From: Oscillochloris sp. ZM17-4
GTDB taxonomy: Bacteria > Chloroflexota > Chloroflexia > Chloroflexales > Chloroflexaceae
Direction of reading: 5' to 3'
NCBI RefSeq assembly: GCF_019599295.1
Contig: NZ_JAIEWN010000015.1
Coordinates: 54,230-95,706, forward strand
DNA length: 41,477 nt
The notes beneath the pieces were generated by a model, which was not told where the DNA came from, did not search any database, and saw only the letters and a program-made list of their open reading frames with translations. A program made the translations under genes and the position numbers. Of the stretch, positions 8,101 through 14,954 are shown piece by piece; the first letter of the stretch is position 1; every line of letters starts with the position of its first letter.

Positions 8101-8240
8101 GTGTCAACCGAGAGGGCGATGGCGCCGAAGAGCAGCAGGGCAAACAGGGGCGTGGGGGGCGGCGGGGTGAGGGCCAGCCAAAGCCAGCCGATGCCCCCGA
8201 CCATCAGGCAGTAGACGATCAGTAGCCGTTCGCGGTTCAA
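5139..8240 (-). CDS. Membrane-anchored GAF-domain SpoIIE-type (PP2C) phosphatase with a truncated C-terminus
   Basis: This is a likely RsbU-like Ser/Thr phosphatase acting on STAS-domain antagonists. Residues 1-230 form several hydrophobic membrane segments. Two or three GAF sensory domains cover about 255-725, and the SpoIIE/PP2C domain follows from about 760. Phosphatase motifs are VGGDFYDFWPL, GFVIADVSDKGVPAAMF, TSAGHNPPLLY and LVCYTDGVTEAIDD. Two oddities stand out. About 40 residues encoded by a heptamer-repeat palindrome are inserted in frame near residues 803-842, between the first two motifs. The usual C-terminal segment with its metal-binding DDxTL-type motif is missing; the last 20 or so residues are read antisense to the Fe-S protein gene. 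The start overlaps the end of the HATPase-STAS gene by 4 bp, indicating translational coupling. Confidence 0.88.
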   Translation of the reverse strand: MNRERLLIVYCLMVGGIGWLWLALTPPPPTPLFALLLFGAIALSVDTLSFRVPPTDAHSMGGLVLVMAALALGPAPAALLAAWEGLLSGALLPFVYRRPRSVYLLLARPFLRGGVRAVGILGGAALASAALGAPQYDPATLNPEALLLWTILCSAASLQLGRIGREYLQGGRSGVTTWWRSTWRLALGVELAPLPLALLGAAIYLRLGVGYFCLAGLALIAAAVAVRRASVNLLSQRRSVRELAMLNEASRAIIRSELDAEALCELIYREASKVIDTGSFHLGLFDGSDYTLMVRVQDRVRLPRLTVDLAAGDGIIGWIRQTGRALLVEDFAQEMSRLPARPRYQSERPPRSGIYVPLIAGEDVIGSISVQSYQPSAFGANDLRMLSLIADQAAVAITRARAFRQASQRAIQLQAIHEVSEQITAILNLEELLPSIVRLIREHFGYHPVHIFTIDDGGQAIRFRASTADLSRQEIIAAEPMRLGQGVVGSAAASRAAVLVGDVRLDPRYIRDAKDTRSELAVPLRIGEHVIGVLDVQSDQVSDFDADDLFVMQTLAGQIAVAIDSANTYTAQQEQAWTLNALLQMSENIGRASTLDTLLSTVVRMPPLLLGCSRCYCLLWVREGHFALLAAYGLPGDLRDKLVGQPVGLDAAPLLARLRAPVADGEAPTRPLVLPRAQSHPAEWPQLIGPAGSGTLVALPMLARASLLGALIFDWDDPDIVLDSRQINLSTGAAAQVAGALESLLLAREAEEAGRMEQELRVAREIQTALLPAHPPQIAGWQIDAAWRSARLVGGDFYDFWPLRKVEGRRMKDEDRAVTDESLPDSAGGDSSFILHPSSFLGFVIADVSDKGVPAAMFMAMSRSLVRAAALDGSAPPAAMERANRWITRDSESGMFVTLFYGLLDTESGRLRYTSAGHNPPLLYRPDAGTFDELRTPGIALGVLEEISLSEAAISLDPGDVLVCYTDGVTEAIDDAQREFGVERLRGVIAAHAGEDAPAIVRAIVGAVDQHGRAPTGTSPRRARGAGHRWGTR
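5721..5826. repeat. Heptamer GGATGAA inverted array inside the phosphatase gene
   Basis: About four GGATGAA units (5723-5750) and their complement (about 5798-5822) flank an inner hairpin with GAGTCGC/GCGACTC arms. The whole structure lies inside the coding region and keeps the frame. The same heptamer forms the palindrome at 8991-9049 upstream in the same operon. Confidence 0.85.
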
Positions 8241-8980
8241 GCACGCCCCAGGCCAAACGAGGCCCGGGCCTCCTCTGCCGTCGTGTGGATGGCGAACACC
8301 TGGGTGAATCCCGTCAGGGCGAAGACCTCGTGGACCTGGGGCTGGAGCCCGGCGAGGCGCAGCTCGCCGCCGAGGGTCATCAGCTCTTTGCGGATGAGCA
8401 GCAGCGAGCGCAGCCCGCTGCTGGAGAGAAACGTCACGTCGCTCAGGTCGAGCAGCACAAAGCGCGCCCCGGACGCGATCTGCGCGTGGACGGTCTTATT
8501 CAGCTGCGGCGCCGTCACCGCATCCACGCGACCGCTGATCGGCATGGTCACGACATCATCGCGGTGCGTGGAGCTGAGATACTTGACCATGGTGAGGACG
8601 TTGCCTTCCTGGGGGTGAAAGTCGAAGCGGGCCTCGTCCATCAGTCTGGTGATCAGGTAGAGGCCGAGCCCGCCAACCTGCCGCTCCTCCAGGGGCGAGT
8701 TGATATCGGGCGGCGGCACGCTCTCCGGGTCGAACTGGCGGCCCCGGTCACGCAGCGTGATGATGAAGCGGCCCCCCTCACAGGCCCAGCCAAGCGTGAT
8801 ATCGCCGGGGTCCTCCTGGTCATAGGCGTGCTGGATCACATTGGTCGCGGCCTCATCGACGGCCAGCTGCACCTGCCACGTCGCCCGCTCATCAAGGCCG
8901 GATCGCTCGGCGGCGGCGGTAATAAAGGCGCTGATCTTCGCCAGCGCGTCGAGGTCGGCGGTGAGGGTGATGGTGTCCAT
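8237..8980 (-). CDS. HATPase (RsbW/SpoIIAB-like) fused to a STAS domain
   Basis: The N-terminal part (about residues 5-130) is a GHKL ATPase of the anti-sigma-factor kinase type: N box DEAATNVIQHAY, G1 box DRGRQFDP and G2 box GGLGLYLITRLMD. The C-terminal part (about 140-245) is a STAS anti-anti-sigma domain containing LDLSDVTFLSSSGLRSL, where serines in the SSSG segment are the expected phosphorylation site. Kinase and substrate types are therefore fused in one protein. I chose the ATG at 8980 because the conserved domain begins there. An in-frame ATG at 9028 lies in the heptamer palindrome, with a GAAGG box seven bases upstream supplied by the repeat itself, and would add 16 residues. The gene lies between a STAS gene and the SpoIIE-type phosphatase, a complete partner-switching set. 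Confidence 0.85.
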   Translation of the reverse strand: MDTITLTADLDALAKISAFITAAAERSGLDERATWQVQLAVDEAATNVIQHAYDQEDPGDITLGWACEGGRFIITLRDRGRQFDPESVPPPDINSPLEERQVGGLGLYLITRLMDEARFDFHPQEGNVLTMVKYLSSTHRDDVVTMPISGRVDAVTAPQLNKTVHAQIASGARFVLLDLSDVTFLSSSGLRSLLLIRKELMTLGGELRLAGLQPQVHEVFALTGFTQVFAIHTTAEEARASFGLGRA

Positions 8981-8990
8981 AGCTGGAAGG

Positions 8991-9049
8991 ATGAAGGATG
9001 AAGGATGAAGGATGAAACAGCGTTTCATCCTTCATCCTTCATCCTTCAT
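8991..9049. repeat. 59-nt perfect palindrome of heptamer GGATGAA units
   Basis: A 28-bp left arm and a 28-bp right arm enclose the loop AGC. The arms are tandem GAAGGAT units. It fills the gap between the STAS gene and the HATPase-STAS gene. On the minus strand its units present GAAGG seven bases before an ATG, so it may provide a ribosome-binding site. Confidence 0.9.
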
Positions 9050-9052
9050 AGT

Positions 9053-9403
9053 TTAAAAGGAGCCCACCGCCTCAACGGTATCGCCGTACATCTCGAAGAG
9101 CGAGGTGAATCCGGTCAGGTCAAACACTTCTTTGATCTTCGGGGGCAGGTTGGCGATCCGGATGTCGCCGCCCTCAAGGTCGGTGATCTTCCACTCGCGC
9201 GCCCGCTTGCGCGCCTCGATCAGCACGCGCAGCCCGGGGCTGCTGACATACTCGAGCCCGGCCAGGTCGAGGACAATACGGTAGCGCCCCTCATCGAAGA
9301 GGGCATCGATCTGTTGCTTGAGCTTCGACGCCGTCGCGGCGTCGACACGCCCGGTGACTTCCAGCAGATCCACCCGGTTCATGGGGCGGTGGCTGATCTC
9401 CAT
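9053..9403 (-). CDS. STAS-domain anti-sigma factor antagonist
   Basis: A small single-domain protein of the SpoIIAA/RsbV family, about 116 residues. The core LDLAGLEYVSSPGLRVL holds the serine expected to be phosphorylated by an anti-sigma kinase and dephosphorylated by a PP2C. The start at 9403 is chosen because GGAGG precedes it at normal spacing; an upstream in-frame ATG at 9442 lacks one. It is the first gene of the STAS, HATPase-STAS, SpoIIE-phosphatase cassette. No sigma-factor gene is adjacent, so the target of the switch is unknown. Confidence 0.88.
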   Translation of the reverse strand: MEISHRPMNRVDLLEVTGRVDAATASKLKQQIDALFDEGRYRIVLDLAGLEYVSSPGLRVLIEARKRAREWKITDLEGGDIRIANLPPKIKEVFDLTGFTSLFEMYGDTVEAVGSF

Positions 9404-9712
9404 ACTGCCTCCTTCGTACGGCGTAGCCAGGCCATGAGACAAGGGTACAGGGTACAGGGTACAGGGTACAGGGTATAGGGTATAGGGTATAGGGAGAGCG
9501 CATCAGTATGTGCTATATACAGATAAACTGAACCATATCCCTGAAACCTCATTGTGCCTTTATTATAGCATAGGGGACAGGGGGCAGTTCTGTAACAAGC
9601 ATTCTGGCGATTATTATAATCTGTAGAATGCGTATCTGTAACCGTGGCCGAATACGGCAGCACGATGCTGAATCTATCGCAGCGCAACCCGTCGCTGGCG
9701 TACAGGCACCAC
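9404..9712. other. Gene-free stretch with a heptamer array
   Basis: About 310 bp separate the STAS gene from the recombinase remnant. It contains a tandem array of GGTACAG and GGTATAG heptamers (about 9443-9496), a further stretch of GGGGACA-like units near 9572-9586, and an AT-rich segment with two TATAAT-like sites. I see no coding signal. Confidence 0.6.
9613..9641 (-). promoter_or_regulatory. Candidate promoter of the partner-switch cassette
   Basis: On the minus strand TTACAG (9636-9641) is followed by a 17-bp spacer and TATAAT (9613-9618). The direction fits transcription of the STAS gene starting at 9403, with a leader of about 200 nt that contains the heptamer array. Confidence 0.45.
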
Positions 9713-10026
9713 TCACCTCCGACGCCTCGCGGCGAGGGCGGCGCGCACCTGCTCGTCGTGGACGGCCGCGTAGCGCCGGGTGCGCGCGGGTCGCGGTGGC
9801 CGAGCATGCGGCTGACCACCTGCTCGGGCAGGTCGGCGATCAGGTCGCTGTCCAGGGTGTGGCGCAGCTGGTGCAGGGTGTAGCGCGGCTGGCCATCGTC
9901 AAGCAGCCCGGCCCGCGCGCAGACCTTCGCCCACTGGTAGTGCAGGCTGTCGTAGCTGACCCGCGTGCCGCGCCGCGCGCGCAGCAGCGGCGCGGACAGC
10001 GCAGCCCCGCTCGCCCGCAGGCTGGC
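9713..10026 (-). pseudogene. Tyrosine recombinase, C-terminal fragment with a frameshift
   Basis: Minus-strand translation gives the end of an XerC/D-type integrase: SYDSLHYQWAKVCARAGLL, then HQLRHTLDSDLIADLP, QVVSRMLGHRDPR, a one-base deletion, and TRRYAAVHDEQVRAAL to a TGA. The catalytic H-x-x-R is in HQLR, the histidine in LGH, and the nucleophilic tyrosine in RRY lies after the frameshift near 9789. The N-terminal two-thirds of the gene is missing; the frame runs straight into the end of the MerR gene. It is a dead remnant of a mobile element. Confidence 0.82.
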
Positions 10027-10823
10027 TAGCGCTGGCGCACCGGGATCTGGACTTCGGTCACATGGGCGTCAGGGGTGGCCCCTTGTTGCAGGTAGAGCTC
10101 GCGGCTGGCGCCGCTCGGCGTGTAGCCGCTCGCCTGGAGCCAGACCATCAGCGCCGCGTAGGCCTGGCTCAGCCCCTCCCAGGGGCCGCGGTGGATCGTG
10201 CTGGCGACGGTGACGCCAGGCAGGGTGTACACCCGCACCCGGCCGCCCTCTGGCACGGGGGCGGCGAGGTAGACGGCCGCCTCCATCTCCGGGTCACGCT
10301 CCTTGTACTCCTCGTTGTGGTCAATGCCGACGGCCATGCCGCCGGTGCCGTGCTGGCCCAGGTAGGCGTACAGCTCATCGAAGAGCGCGCCGATGGCCCC
10401 GTAGCTCGGGATGACGGACCGGATGCCGGCCACCAGCTGGGGCTCGACCTCCTTCAGCACCACATCGTAGTCAGACATCGTTCCCTCCTGTTCAATCTGG
10501 CGCAGCCTGGCCGCGACTCGGGCCAGGCGCGCCTGCTCTTCCGCGATCTGCTGGCTGAGCTCGCCCTGACGCAGCCGGAGCATGCCCTGGATCTGCGCGG
10601 GCGAGAGCGGCTCGCGGAGCATCAGGCCGATCTGATCGAGCGAGAGCCCCAGATCACGCAGGGCCAGGATACGATGGATGCGCGGGAGCTGCTCCATCGT
10701 ATAGAAGCGGTAGCCGGTCAGGGGGTCAACCTGGGCCGGCGGGAGCAGGCCGATATCCGCGTAGTAGCGCAGCGCGGACACCGGCACCTGGCACACCCGT
10801 GAGAACTCGCCGATCTTGAGCAT
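10026..10823 (-). CDS. MerR-family regulator with a GyrI-like ligand-binding domain
   Basis: The N-terminal winged helix-turn-helix (KIGEFSRVCQVPVSALRYY) and second wing (LTGYRFYTMEQL) are typical of MerR. A dimerisation coiled coil covers about residues 75-112 and a GyrI/BmrR-like effector domain about 115-265, a fold that often binds amphipathic drugs. The 265-residue length fits BmrR-type activators. A promoter with a 19-bp spacer and an inverted repeat lies directly upstream, implying autoregulation. The target gene is not obvious; the neighbouring phosphatase gene on the same strand is upstream of it. The 3' end abuts a broken recombinase. Confidence 0.9.
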   Translation of the reverse strand: MLKIGEFSRVCQVPVSALRYYADIGLLPPAQVDPLTGYRFYTMEQLPRIHRILALRDLGLSLDQIGLMLREPLSPAQIQGMLRLRQGELSQQIAEEQARLARVAARLRQIEQEGTMSDYDVVLKEVEPQLVAGIRSVIPSYGAIGALFDELYAYLGQHGTGGMAVGIDHNEEYKERDPEMEAAVYLAAPVPEGGRVRVYTLPGVTVASTIHRGPWEGLSQAYAALMVWLQASGYTPSGASRELYLQQGATPDAHVTEVQIPVRQR

Positions 10824-10856
10824 GGTCCGCTCCTCGTCAGGACAGCCACCGTGATG

Positions 10857-10887
10857 ATCCTACCGCCTCAAGCGGCTTGAGAGTCAA
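10857..10887 (-). promoter_or_regulatory. MerR-type promoter with 19-bp spacer and operator dyad
   Basis: On the minus strand TTGACT (10882-10887) and TAGGAT (10857-10862) are separated by 19 bp, the long spacing characteristic of MerR-controlled promoters. The spacer contains the dyad CTCAAG-nnn-CTTGAG (10867-10881). It lies about 35 bp upstream of the MerR gene start. Confidence 0.75.
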
Positions 10888-10899
10888 GCGGGAGTTTGC

Positions 10900-11364
10900 T
10901 CATCCCTGCTCGGACTCCGGCTCAGCGGTGCGGATAAGCGCCATATAGTCGTCGGGCTCGCCATAGTGCGCGCAGAGCGAGGACCAGAGGGCCATGTGCG
11001 GCAGGCCGTTGGCGTGGAGCCGGCGCACTGCCCGCGCGGCGCCCAGCAGGCTCAGCCCCTCGGCCTCCTTCAGCGCGGCGATAGCGAAGGTCGTGGAGCG
11101 GCTGATGCCGGCCCCGCAGGCGACCAGCACGGTCTTGCCGGCGGCACGCTGGGCCAGGATGAAGTCCACCCCGCGCCGCAGTGTCGTCGCGTCGAGGGGC
11201 TCGCCGTCCTCGACCGGCAGGTAGAGCGTCGTGATGTCTGGCGGCTCGACTCGGGCGGCCAGGTGCAGCAGCGCGCCGACCTGAGCGCGGGCCAGCAGGT
11301 CGCTATCGAGCGTCTCGCGGTACTTCCCGATCAGCAGCCAGGGGCGGATGGGCTGCATGGTCAT
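10900..11364 (-). CDS. Dual-specificity (cysteine-based) protein phosphatase
   Basis: A 154-residue protein with the DSP/PTP P-loop as CGAGISRS (C-x5-R), preceded by VLVA rather than the usual HC pair, so the histidine is replaced by alanine. The general-acid aspartate could be in LPVEDGEP. The family removes phosphate from Ser/Thr or Tyr, or from non-protein substrates. The gene lies downstream, on the same strand, of the kinase/PP2C/FHA cluster, so a role in the same phosphosignalling is possible but unproven. Confidence 0.75.
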   Translation of the reverse strand: MTMQPIRPWLLIGKYRETLDSDLLARAQVGALLHLAARVEPPDITTLYLPVEDGEPLDATTLRRGVDFILAQRAAGKTVLVACGAGISRSTTFAIAALKEAEGLSLLGAARAVRRLHANGLPHMALWSSLCAHYGEPDDYMALIRTAEPESEQG

Positions 11365-11407
11365 ATCCTGCTCGTCGAACCTTCAATCACAGAGGTCACC
11401 TTCTCCA

Positions 11408-11962
11408 TCACGCCTCCCCCAGCCGCACCCGCACGAGCAGATCGTTGACCGCCTCGCGGGCGCTCGGCTCGTCGGGGAGCTGGCTGGCCTCACGGGCGGC
11501 CTCCAGCTCCGCGCGCAGCCGGGCGTACTCGGCGGCGAGCGAGGCGATGTCGTCGTCAGGCAGGGTGCCCTGCTCTGGCCCGGCCAGCTTGCGCGCCACC
11601 AACTCGGGGAGGTAGGGCAGCCGGAAGATCTCATTGAGCGCCACCAGGTTCGCCTCCAGATCGCCGGTCTGCATCAGGTGGATTCCGGTGAGCAGCACGC
11701 GGAAGACGTAGAGCAGCGGCTTGACCCGCCGCGGCCGCTCGCCCGCAAACAGCCGCCACTGGGTCGCCGCGAAGCCCAGGTAGTGGTGGGCGTGGTGGCG
11801 GGTGAGCAGCCCGGGCACCAGGGCGCACAGCGCGGCGTGGGCCGGCGTCGTGTGTATCACCAGCGGCGAGCAGAGCTGCTCCAGCACGTAGCCGTTGGGC
11901 CGCAGCAGCAGCCGGCAGAACTTCTCCACGTCGTGGGTGACCAGGTCGAGCTCCAGGCCGAA
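11408..11962 (-). pseudogene. 5'-truncated nucleotidyltransferase (COG3541-like)
   Basis: The readable part starts with LELDLVTHDVEKFCRLLL and continues through SPLVIHTTPAHAAL, TRHHAHHYLGFAATQWRL and PLLYVFRVLLTGIHLM. This resembles the middle and C-terminus of predicted nucleotidyltransferases with a Pol-beta-type N-terminal domain. That catalytic N-terminal part is absent; the sequence joins the FHA gene abruptly at about 11960. The longest frame with a start codon begins at 11929. Probably non-functional, unless the remaining domain has been reused. Confidence 0.65.
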
Positions 11963-12470
11963 AGCGCAAGATCAGCGTCCCAAACTTTAGCTCATCGCCG
12001 TGCTGGATGGGGGTCGGGCTCTGGGGCGACAGCTTGCGCCCATTGATGAACGTGCCATTCGCGCTGGCCAGATCCTCCAGGGCGTAGCCCTGGCTGAAGG
12101 GCACAATAATCGCGTGGCGGCGCGACACCCCCGCGTCATAGCCGCCGTCAAGGCCGAGGTCGACATCGGGGAAGATCCCGCGCTGGTTATCCTTCCGCCC
12201 GACGAGCAGCTTCTCGCCGGCCTCAAGGTTGATCCGCCGGCCGCTGTTGATCACCACCAGGCTGATGCTCTGAACCCCAATGGCGACCGTCGGCTCGGGC
12301 ACTACGATCAGCGGATCCGCCTCGACCACTGAGGGCAGACCGTCGGCCTCCTGCTTCAGGGAGGTGGTCGTCTCGCGATGCGGGCCGCCGCTGAACACAG
12401 CGGCCCCGCACTCCGAGCAGAAGATCGCCCCGTTCATCTGCTTCGCGTTACAGTTGCTACAGCGTATCAT
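11631..12470 (-). CDS. Zinc-ribbon FHA-domain protein with out-of-frame tail
   Basis: Residues 1-22 carry a zinc ribbon (CSNCNAKQ and CSECGA). A forkhead-associated domain follows (about 75-170) with GRKDNQRGIFPDVDL, GVSRRHAIIV and LASANGTFINGRKL, the phosphothreonine-binding loops. After about residue 170 the reading frame enters the truncated nucleotidyltransferase in the wrong frame, so the last 110 residues are Ala/Arg/Pro-rich noise. The FHA fold itself appears almost complete. It is the last intact gene of the kinase, PP2C, VWA, FHA operon and probably reads out Thr phosphorylation by the kinase. Confidence 0.78.
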   Translation of the reverse strand: MIRCSNCNAKQMNGAIFCSECGAAVFSGGPHRETTTSLKQEADGLPSVVEADPLIVVPEPTVAIGVQSISLVVINSGRRINLEAGEKLLVGRKDNQRGIFPDVDLGLDGGYDAGVSRRHAIIVPFSQGYALEDLASANGTFINGRKLSPQSPTPIQHGDELKFGTLILRFRPGARPGHPRRGEVLPAAAAAQRLRAGAALLAAGDTHDAGPRRAVRPGARAAHPPPRPPLPGLRGDPVAAVCGRAAAAGQAAALRLPRAAHRNPPDADRRSGGEPGGAQ

Positions 12471-12486
12471 CGTGATCCTTGTCCCA

Positions 12487-13758
12487 TCACGCCTCGCGCT
12501 CCTGCGCCTCGCCGCTATCGATCAGGCCGCGCGTCCCGTACTTGATCCGCTTGCGGCCCTCGGCGCTCGTCTGCCCCGAGCGCAGGAGCCGGGTGGCCTC
12601 CTCCTGCACGGTGTGGGCCAGGTCAACCTGGCCGGCATCGAACAGTCGCGTGCCGGCCATCTGGAGGCGCCGGGTGGCCTCCTCGATCCGGCCGGCCTCC
12701 ATATCTTGCCAGGCCCCGGCCTGCAGCCGGTAGGCCACCAGCCGCTCCAGCCAGTGCTTCACGGTGGCGTCCACATCATAGGGCACGCTCGCCGCCTCGC
12801 GCACGCCGACGCGCAGCACCAGGTGGCCCTCCTGGTCGATCAGGTTCATGCCGGGTAGGCTGTAGCGCAGGGTCAGCCGCAGCAGCGGGTGGTCGCCCAC
12901 AGCCAGCGGCGGCACCACCACCTCCAGCAGAAAGGCCTGCGGGTCGCTCCCCGGCCAGTCGCCAAGGCTCGCCGCCCAGACCCGGTCCTTCTCCTCGACG
13001 ACCTGCACGGTGGCGATGAAGGGCCGCACCCGGTCCAGCGAGCGGAGCAGCGCGCCGGGGCGCACCTCGGCGCGCAGCTGCACGTCCTGGGCGAAGACCG
13101 AGTGCATGCGCGTCACCTCATCGGTGAAGATCTGGGCGATCTCGCTGGCCGAGGTGATGTACTGGGTGCGGCTGTTCTCGCGGGCCGTCATCGTCTCAAG
13201 CAGGTCCTCGTTCCACTCGTTGCCGATGCCGAGCGCCGTCAGGCCAACCCCGCGGCCCTGGGCGCGGCGGGCGATCTCGACGCAGCGGCTCTCATCGCCG
13301 TAGGTTCGCCCGTCGGTGAGCAGCAGGATGCGGCTGACCCCGCGCCCGAGGATGGCGCGCTGGACCTCCTGGAGGGCCAGGGCCATACCGGTGGCCATCT
13401 CAGTGCCGCCGGCGGCCTCGAGGCCGCCAATCAGGCGCTTGAGGTCGCCCTTATTGCGCGCCCGCTGCGCGGCGATCACCACCTCGGCCCGGTCGTTGAA
13501 GGTGACGAGCGAGAGGTAGTCCTCCTCACCGAGCATATCGACGATCCGGCCGGCCGCCTCCTTCACCTGCTGGAGCCGCTCGCCGCGCATCGATGAGCTG
13601 CGGTCGATCACCAGGCAGAGGTTGAGCGGCAGCTTGGGGGTGCTCGTCGGCACGCCCTGGGCGCTTACCTCAAGCAGCACATAGATCAGCTGCTCCTCGG
13701 CGACATCGGGCAGCGCGCTGCGGCTAAGCGTGGAACGAAGCTGGATGCCCGGTGCCAT
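12487..13758 (-). CDS. von Willebrand factor A domain protein
   Basis: A 423-residue protein. The VWA domain covers about residues 43-220 with an intact metal-ion-dependent adhesion site: DRSSS at 52-56, the threonine of GGTEMATG, and LTDGRTYGDES. No signal peptide or membrane segment is seen, so it is probably cytoplasmic. The C-terminal 200 residues are mixed beta and helical without a recognised domain. The start is six bases after the PP2C stop and its own stop is 16 bases before the FHA gene. VWA proteins next to kinase/phosphatase/FHA genes often act as assembly or scaffold factors; the partner here is unknown. Confidence 0.85.
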   Translation of the reverse strand: MAPGIQLRSTLSRSALPDVAEEQLIYVLLEVSAQGVPTSTPKLPLNLCLVIDRSSSMRGERLQQVKEAAGRIVDMLGEEDYLSLVTFNDRAEVVIAAQRARNKGDLKRLIGGLEAAGGTEMATGMALALQEVQRAILGRGVSRILLLTDGRTYGDESRCVEIARRAQGRGVGLTALGIGNEWNEDLLETMTARENSRTQYITSASEIAQIFTDEVTRMHSVFAQDVQLRAEVRPGALLRSLDRVRPFIATVQVVEEKDRVWAASLGDWPGSDPQAFLLEVVVPPLAVGDHPLLRLTLRYSLPGMNLIDQEGHLVLRVGVREAASVPYDVDATVKHWLERLVAYRLQAGAWQDMEAGRIEEATRRLQMAGTRLFDAGQVDLAHTVQEEATRLLRSGQTSAEGRKRIKYGTRGLIDSGEAQEREA

Positions 13759-13764
13759 CGGCGA

Positions 13765-14952
13765 TCACCTTTCTGCCATCGGCAGCGACACAACCACAGC
13801 GGAGATATTATCCTCGCCGCCGGCCAAGTTCGCCAGGGCGATCAGCTCATTGCATGCGTCCTGGGGCCACGGGCTACGCGTGAGGGCCTGCGCCAGGGCC
13901 GGGTCATCGACCATGCCCCACAGGCCATCGCTACAGAGCAGCAGGTGCGAGCCGACCCCGAGGGGCTGGTAGATGAAGTCGACCATCACCTGGGCCTGCT
14001 GGCCGACGGTGCGGTAGAGCTGGTTGCGCAGGGGGTGCTCGCGGGCCTCGGAGGGCTCAAGCTGGCCGAGCTGAATGAGCCGCCCGACGGTGGAGTGATC
14101 GGTGGTGATCTGGCGCAGGCCGCCCGGCTCGTACAGGTAGGCCCGCGAGTCGCCGACGTGGGCGATATAGAGGCCGTGGCCCACGAGCAGCGCGGCGGTG
14201 CAGGTGGTGCCCATATCCGAGCCCATCGCCTGGGCGGTATCCCAGATCGCCTGGTTGGCCGCCTGCACGGCGGAGATCATCAGCGGCTGGAGCGCCGCGC
14301 TCATGCTATCGTCGAGGGCCGGCAGCACCAGCTCGCTGAGCACCTGGTGTACGACGGTGCGGATGGCCAGGCGGCTGGCCACCTCGCCGCCCTGGTGGCC
14401 GCCCATGCCATCGGCCACAATAAACAGGCCCACCGAGAGGTCGGAGCCCTCACGGGGCAGCGTGGTGATCATGGCGAAGACGCTATCCTGGTTGATCTCG
14501 CGCACCCGCCCGATGTCGCGGGCGGCCATGGCGGCCAGGCCCTGGGCGGACTGGCGGGAGCTGAGGGCCGGGGCATCATTGGCCTCAAGCTGGTGAGTGG
14601 CGTCGACCGGCTCGGTGTTCAGGCTCACCGGCTCCGGGCCGGTGGCCGCAGCGACCTGGGCGGCGACGCTGGCGAGGCGCTGGCGAGCCTTCTCAACCTC
14701 CAGCACGCTCACCGGCGCGGTCGGCGTCTCTGCGGATTCCGCCGAAGACTGCCGGGCCGGCGGGGCCTCAGCTGCGGCGGGGGCCGAGCTATCCCACCAG
14801 ACTGCCGCGTCGGGAACCGTGACCGCGCCCCCGGCGTCGGGCGCCGGCGGGTCGGCGGCGGGCGCGCCCGCTTTAGTAGGCGCGTCGGCGTCGGGCGCCG
14901 GCGGGCTCGCCTCGCCCTCGTTCCCGCGGAACAGCTTACGGAAGAATGCCAT
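13765..14952 (-). CDS. PP2C-family Ser/Thr protein phosphatase
   Basis: A 395-residue protein. Residues 1-140 are a Pro/Ala-rich, probably disordered region and the PP2C domain covers about 145-393. Metal-binding and catalytic motifs are complete: REINQDSV, VADGMGGHQGGEVAS, HVGDSRAYL, CSDGLWGMVDD and GGEDNISAVVV. The start at 14952 is two bases after the kinase stop, so translation is probably coupled. It is expected to reverse phosphorylation by the upstream kinase. The same frame stays open far upstream, but that is the kinase gene read out of frame. Confidence 0.92.
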   Translation of the reverse strand: MAFFRKLFRGNEGEASPPAPDADAPTKAGAPAADPPAPDAGGAVTVPDAAVWWDSSAPAAAEAPPARQSSAESAETPTAPVSVLEVEKARQRLASVAAQVAAATGPEPVSLNTEPVDATHQLEANDAPALSSRQSAQGLAAMAARDIGRVREINQDSVFAMITTLPREGSDLSVGLFIVADGMGGHQGGEVASRLAIRTVVHQVLSELVLPALDDSMSAALQPLMISAVQAANQAIWDTAQAMGSDMGTTCTAALLVGHGLYIAHVGDSRAYLYEPGGLRQITTDHSTVGRLIQLGQLEPSEAREHPLRNQLYRTVGQQAQVMVDFIYQPLGVGSHLLLCSDGLWGMVDDPALAQALTRSPWPQDACNELIALANLAGGEDNISAVVVSLPMAER

Positions 14953-14954
14953 AC

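Noticed and set aside
9379-9819. A 146-residue minus-strand protein
   Set aside because: It is the frameshifted end of the broken recombinase running into repeat DNA.
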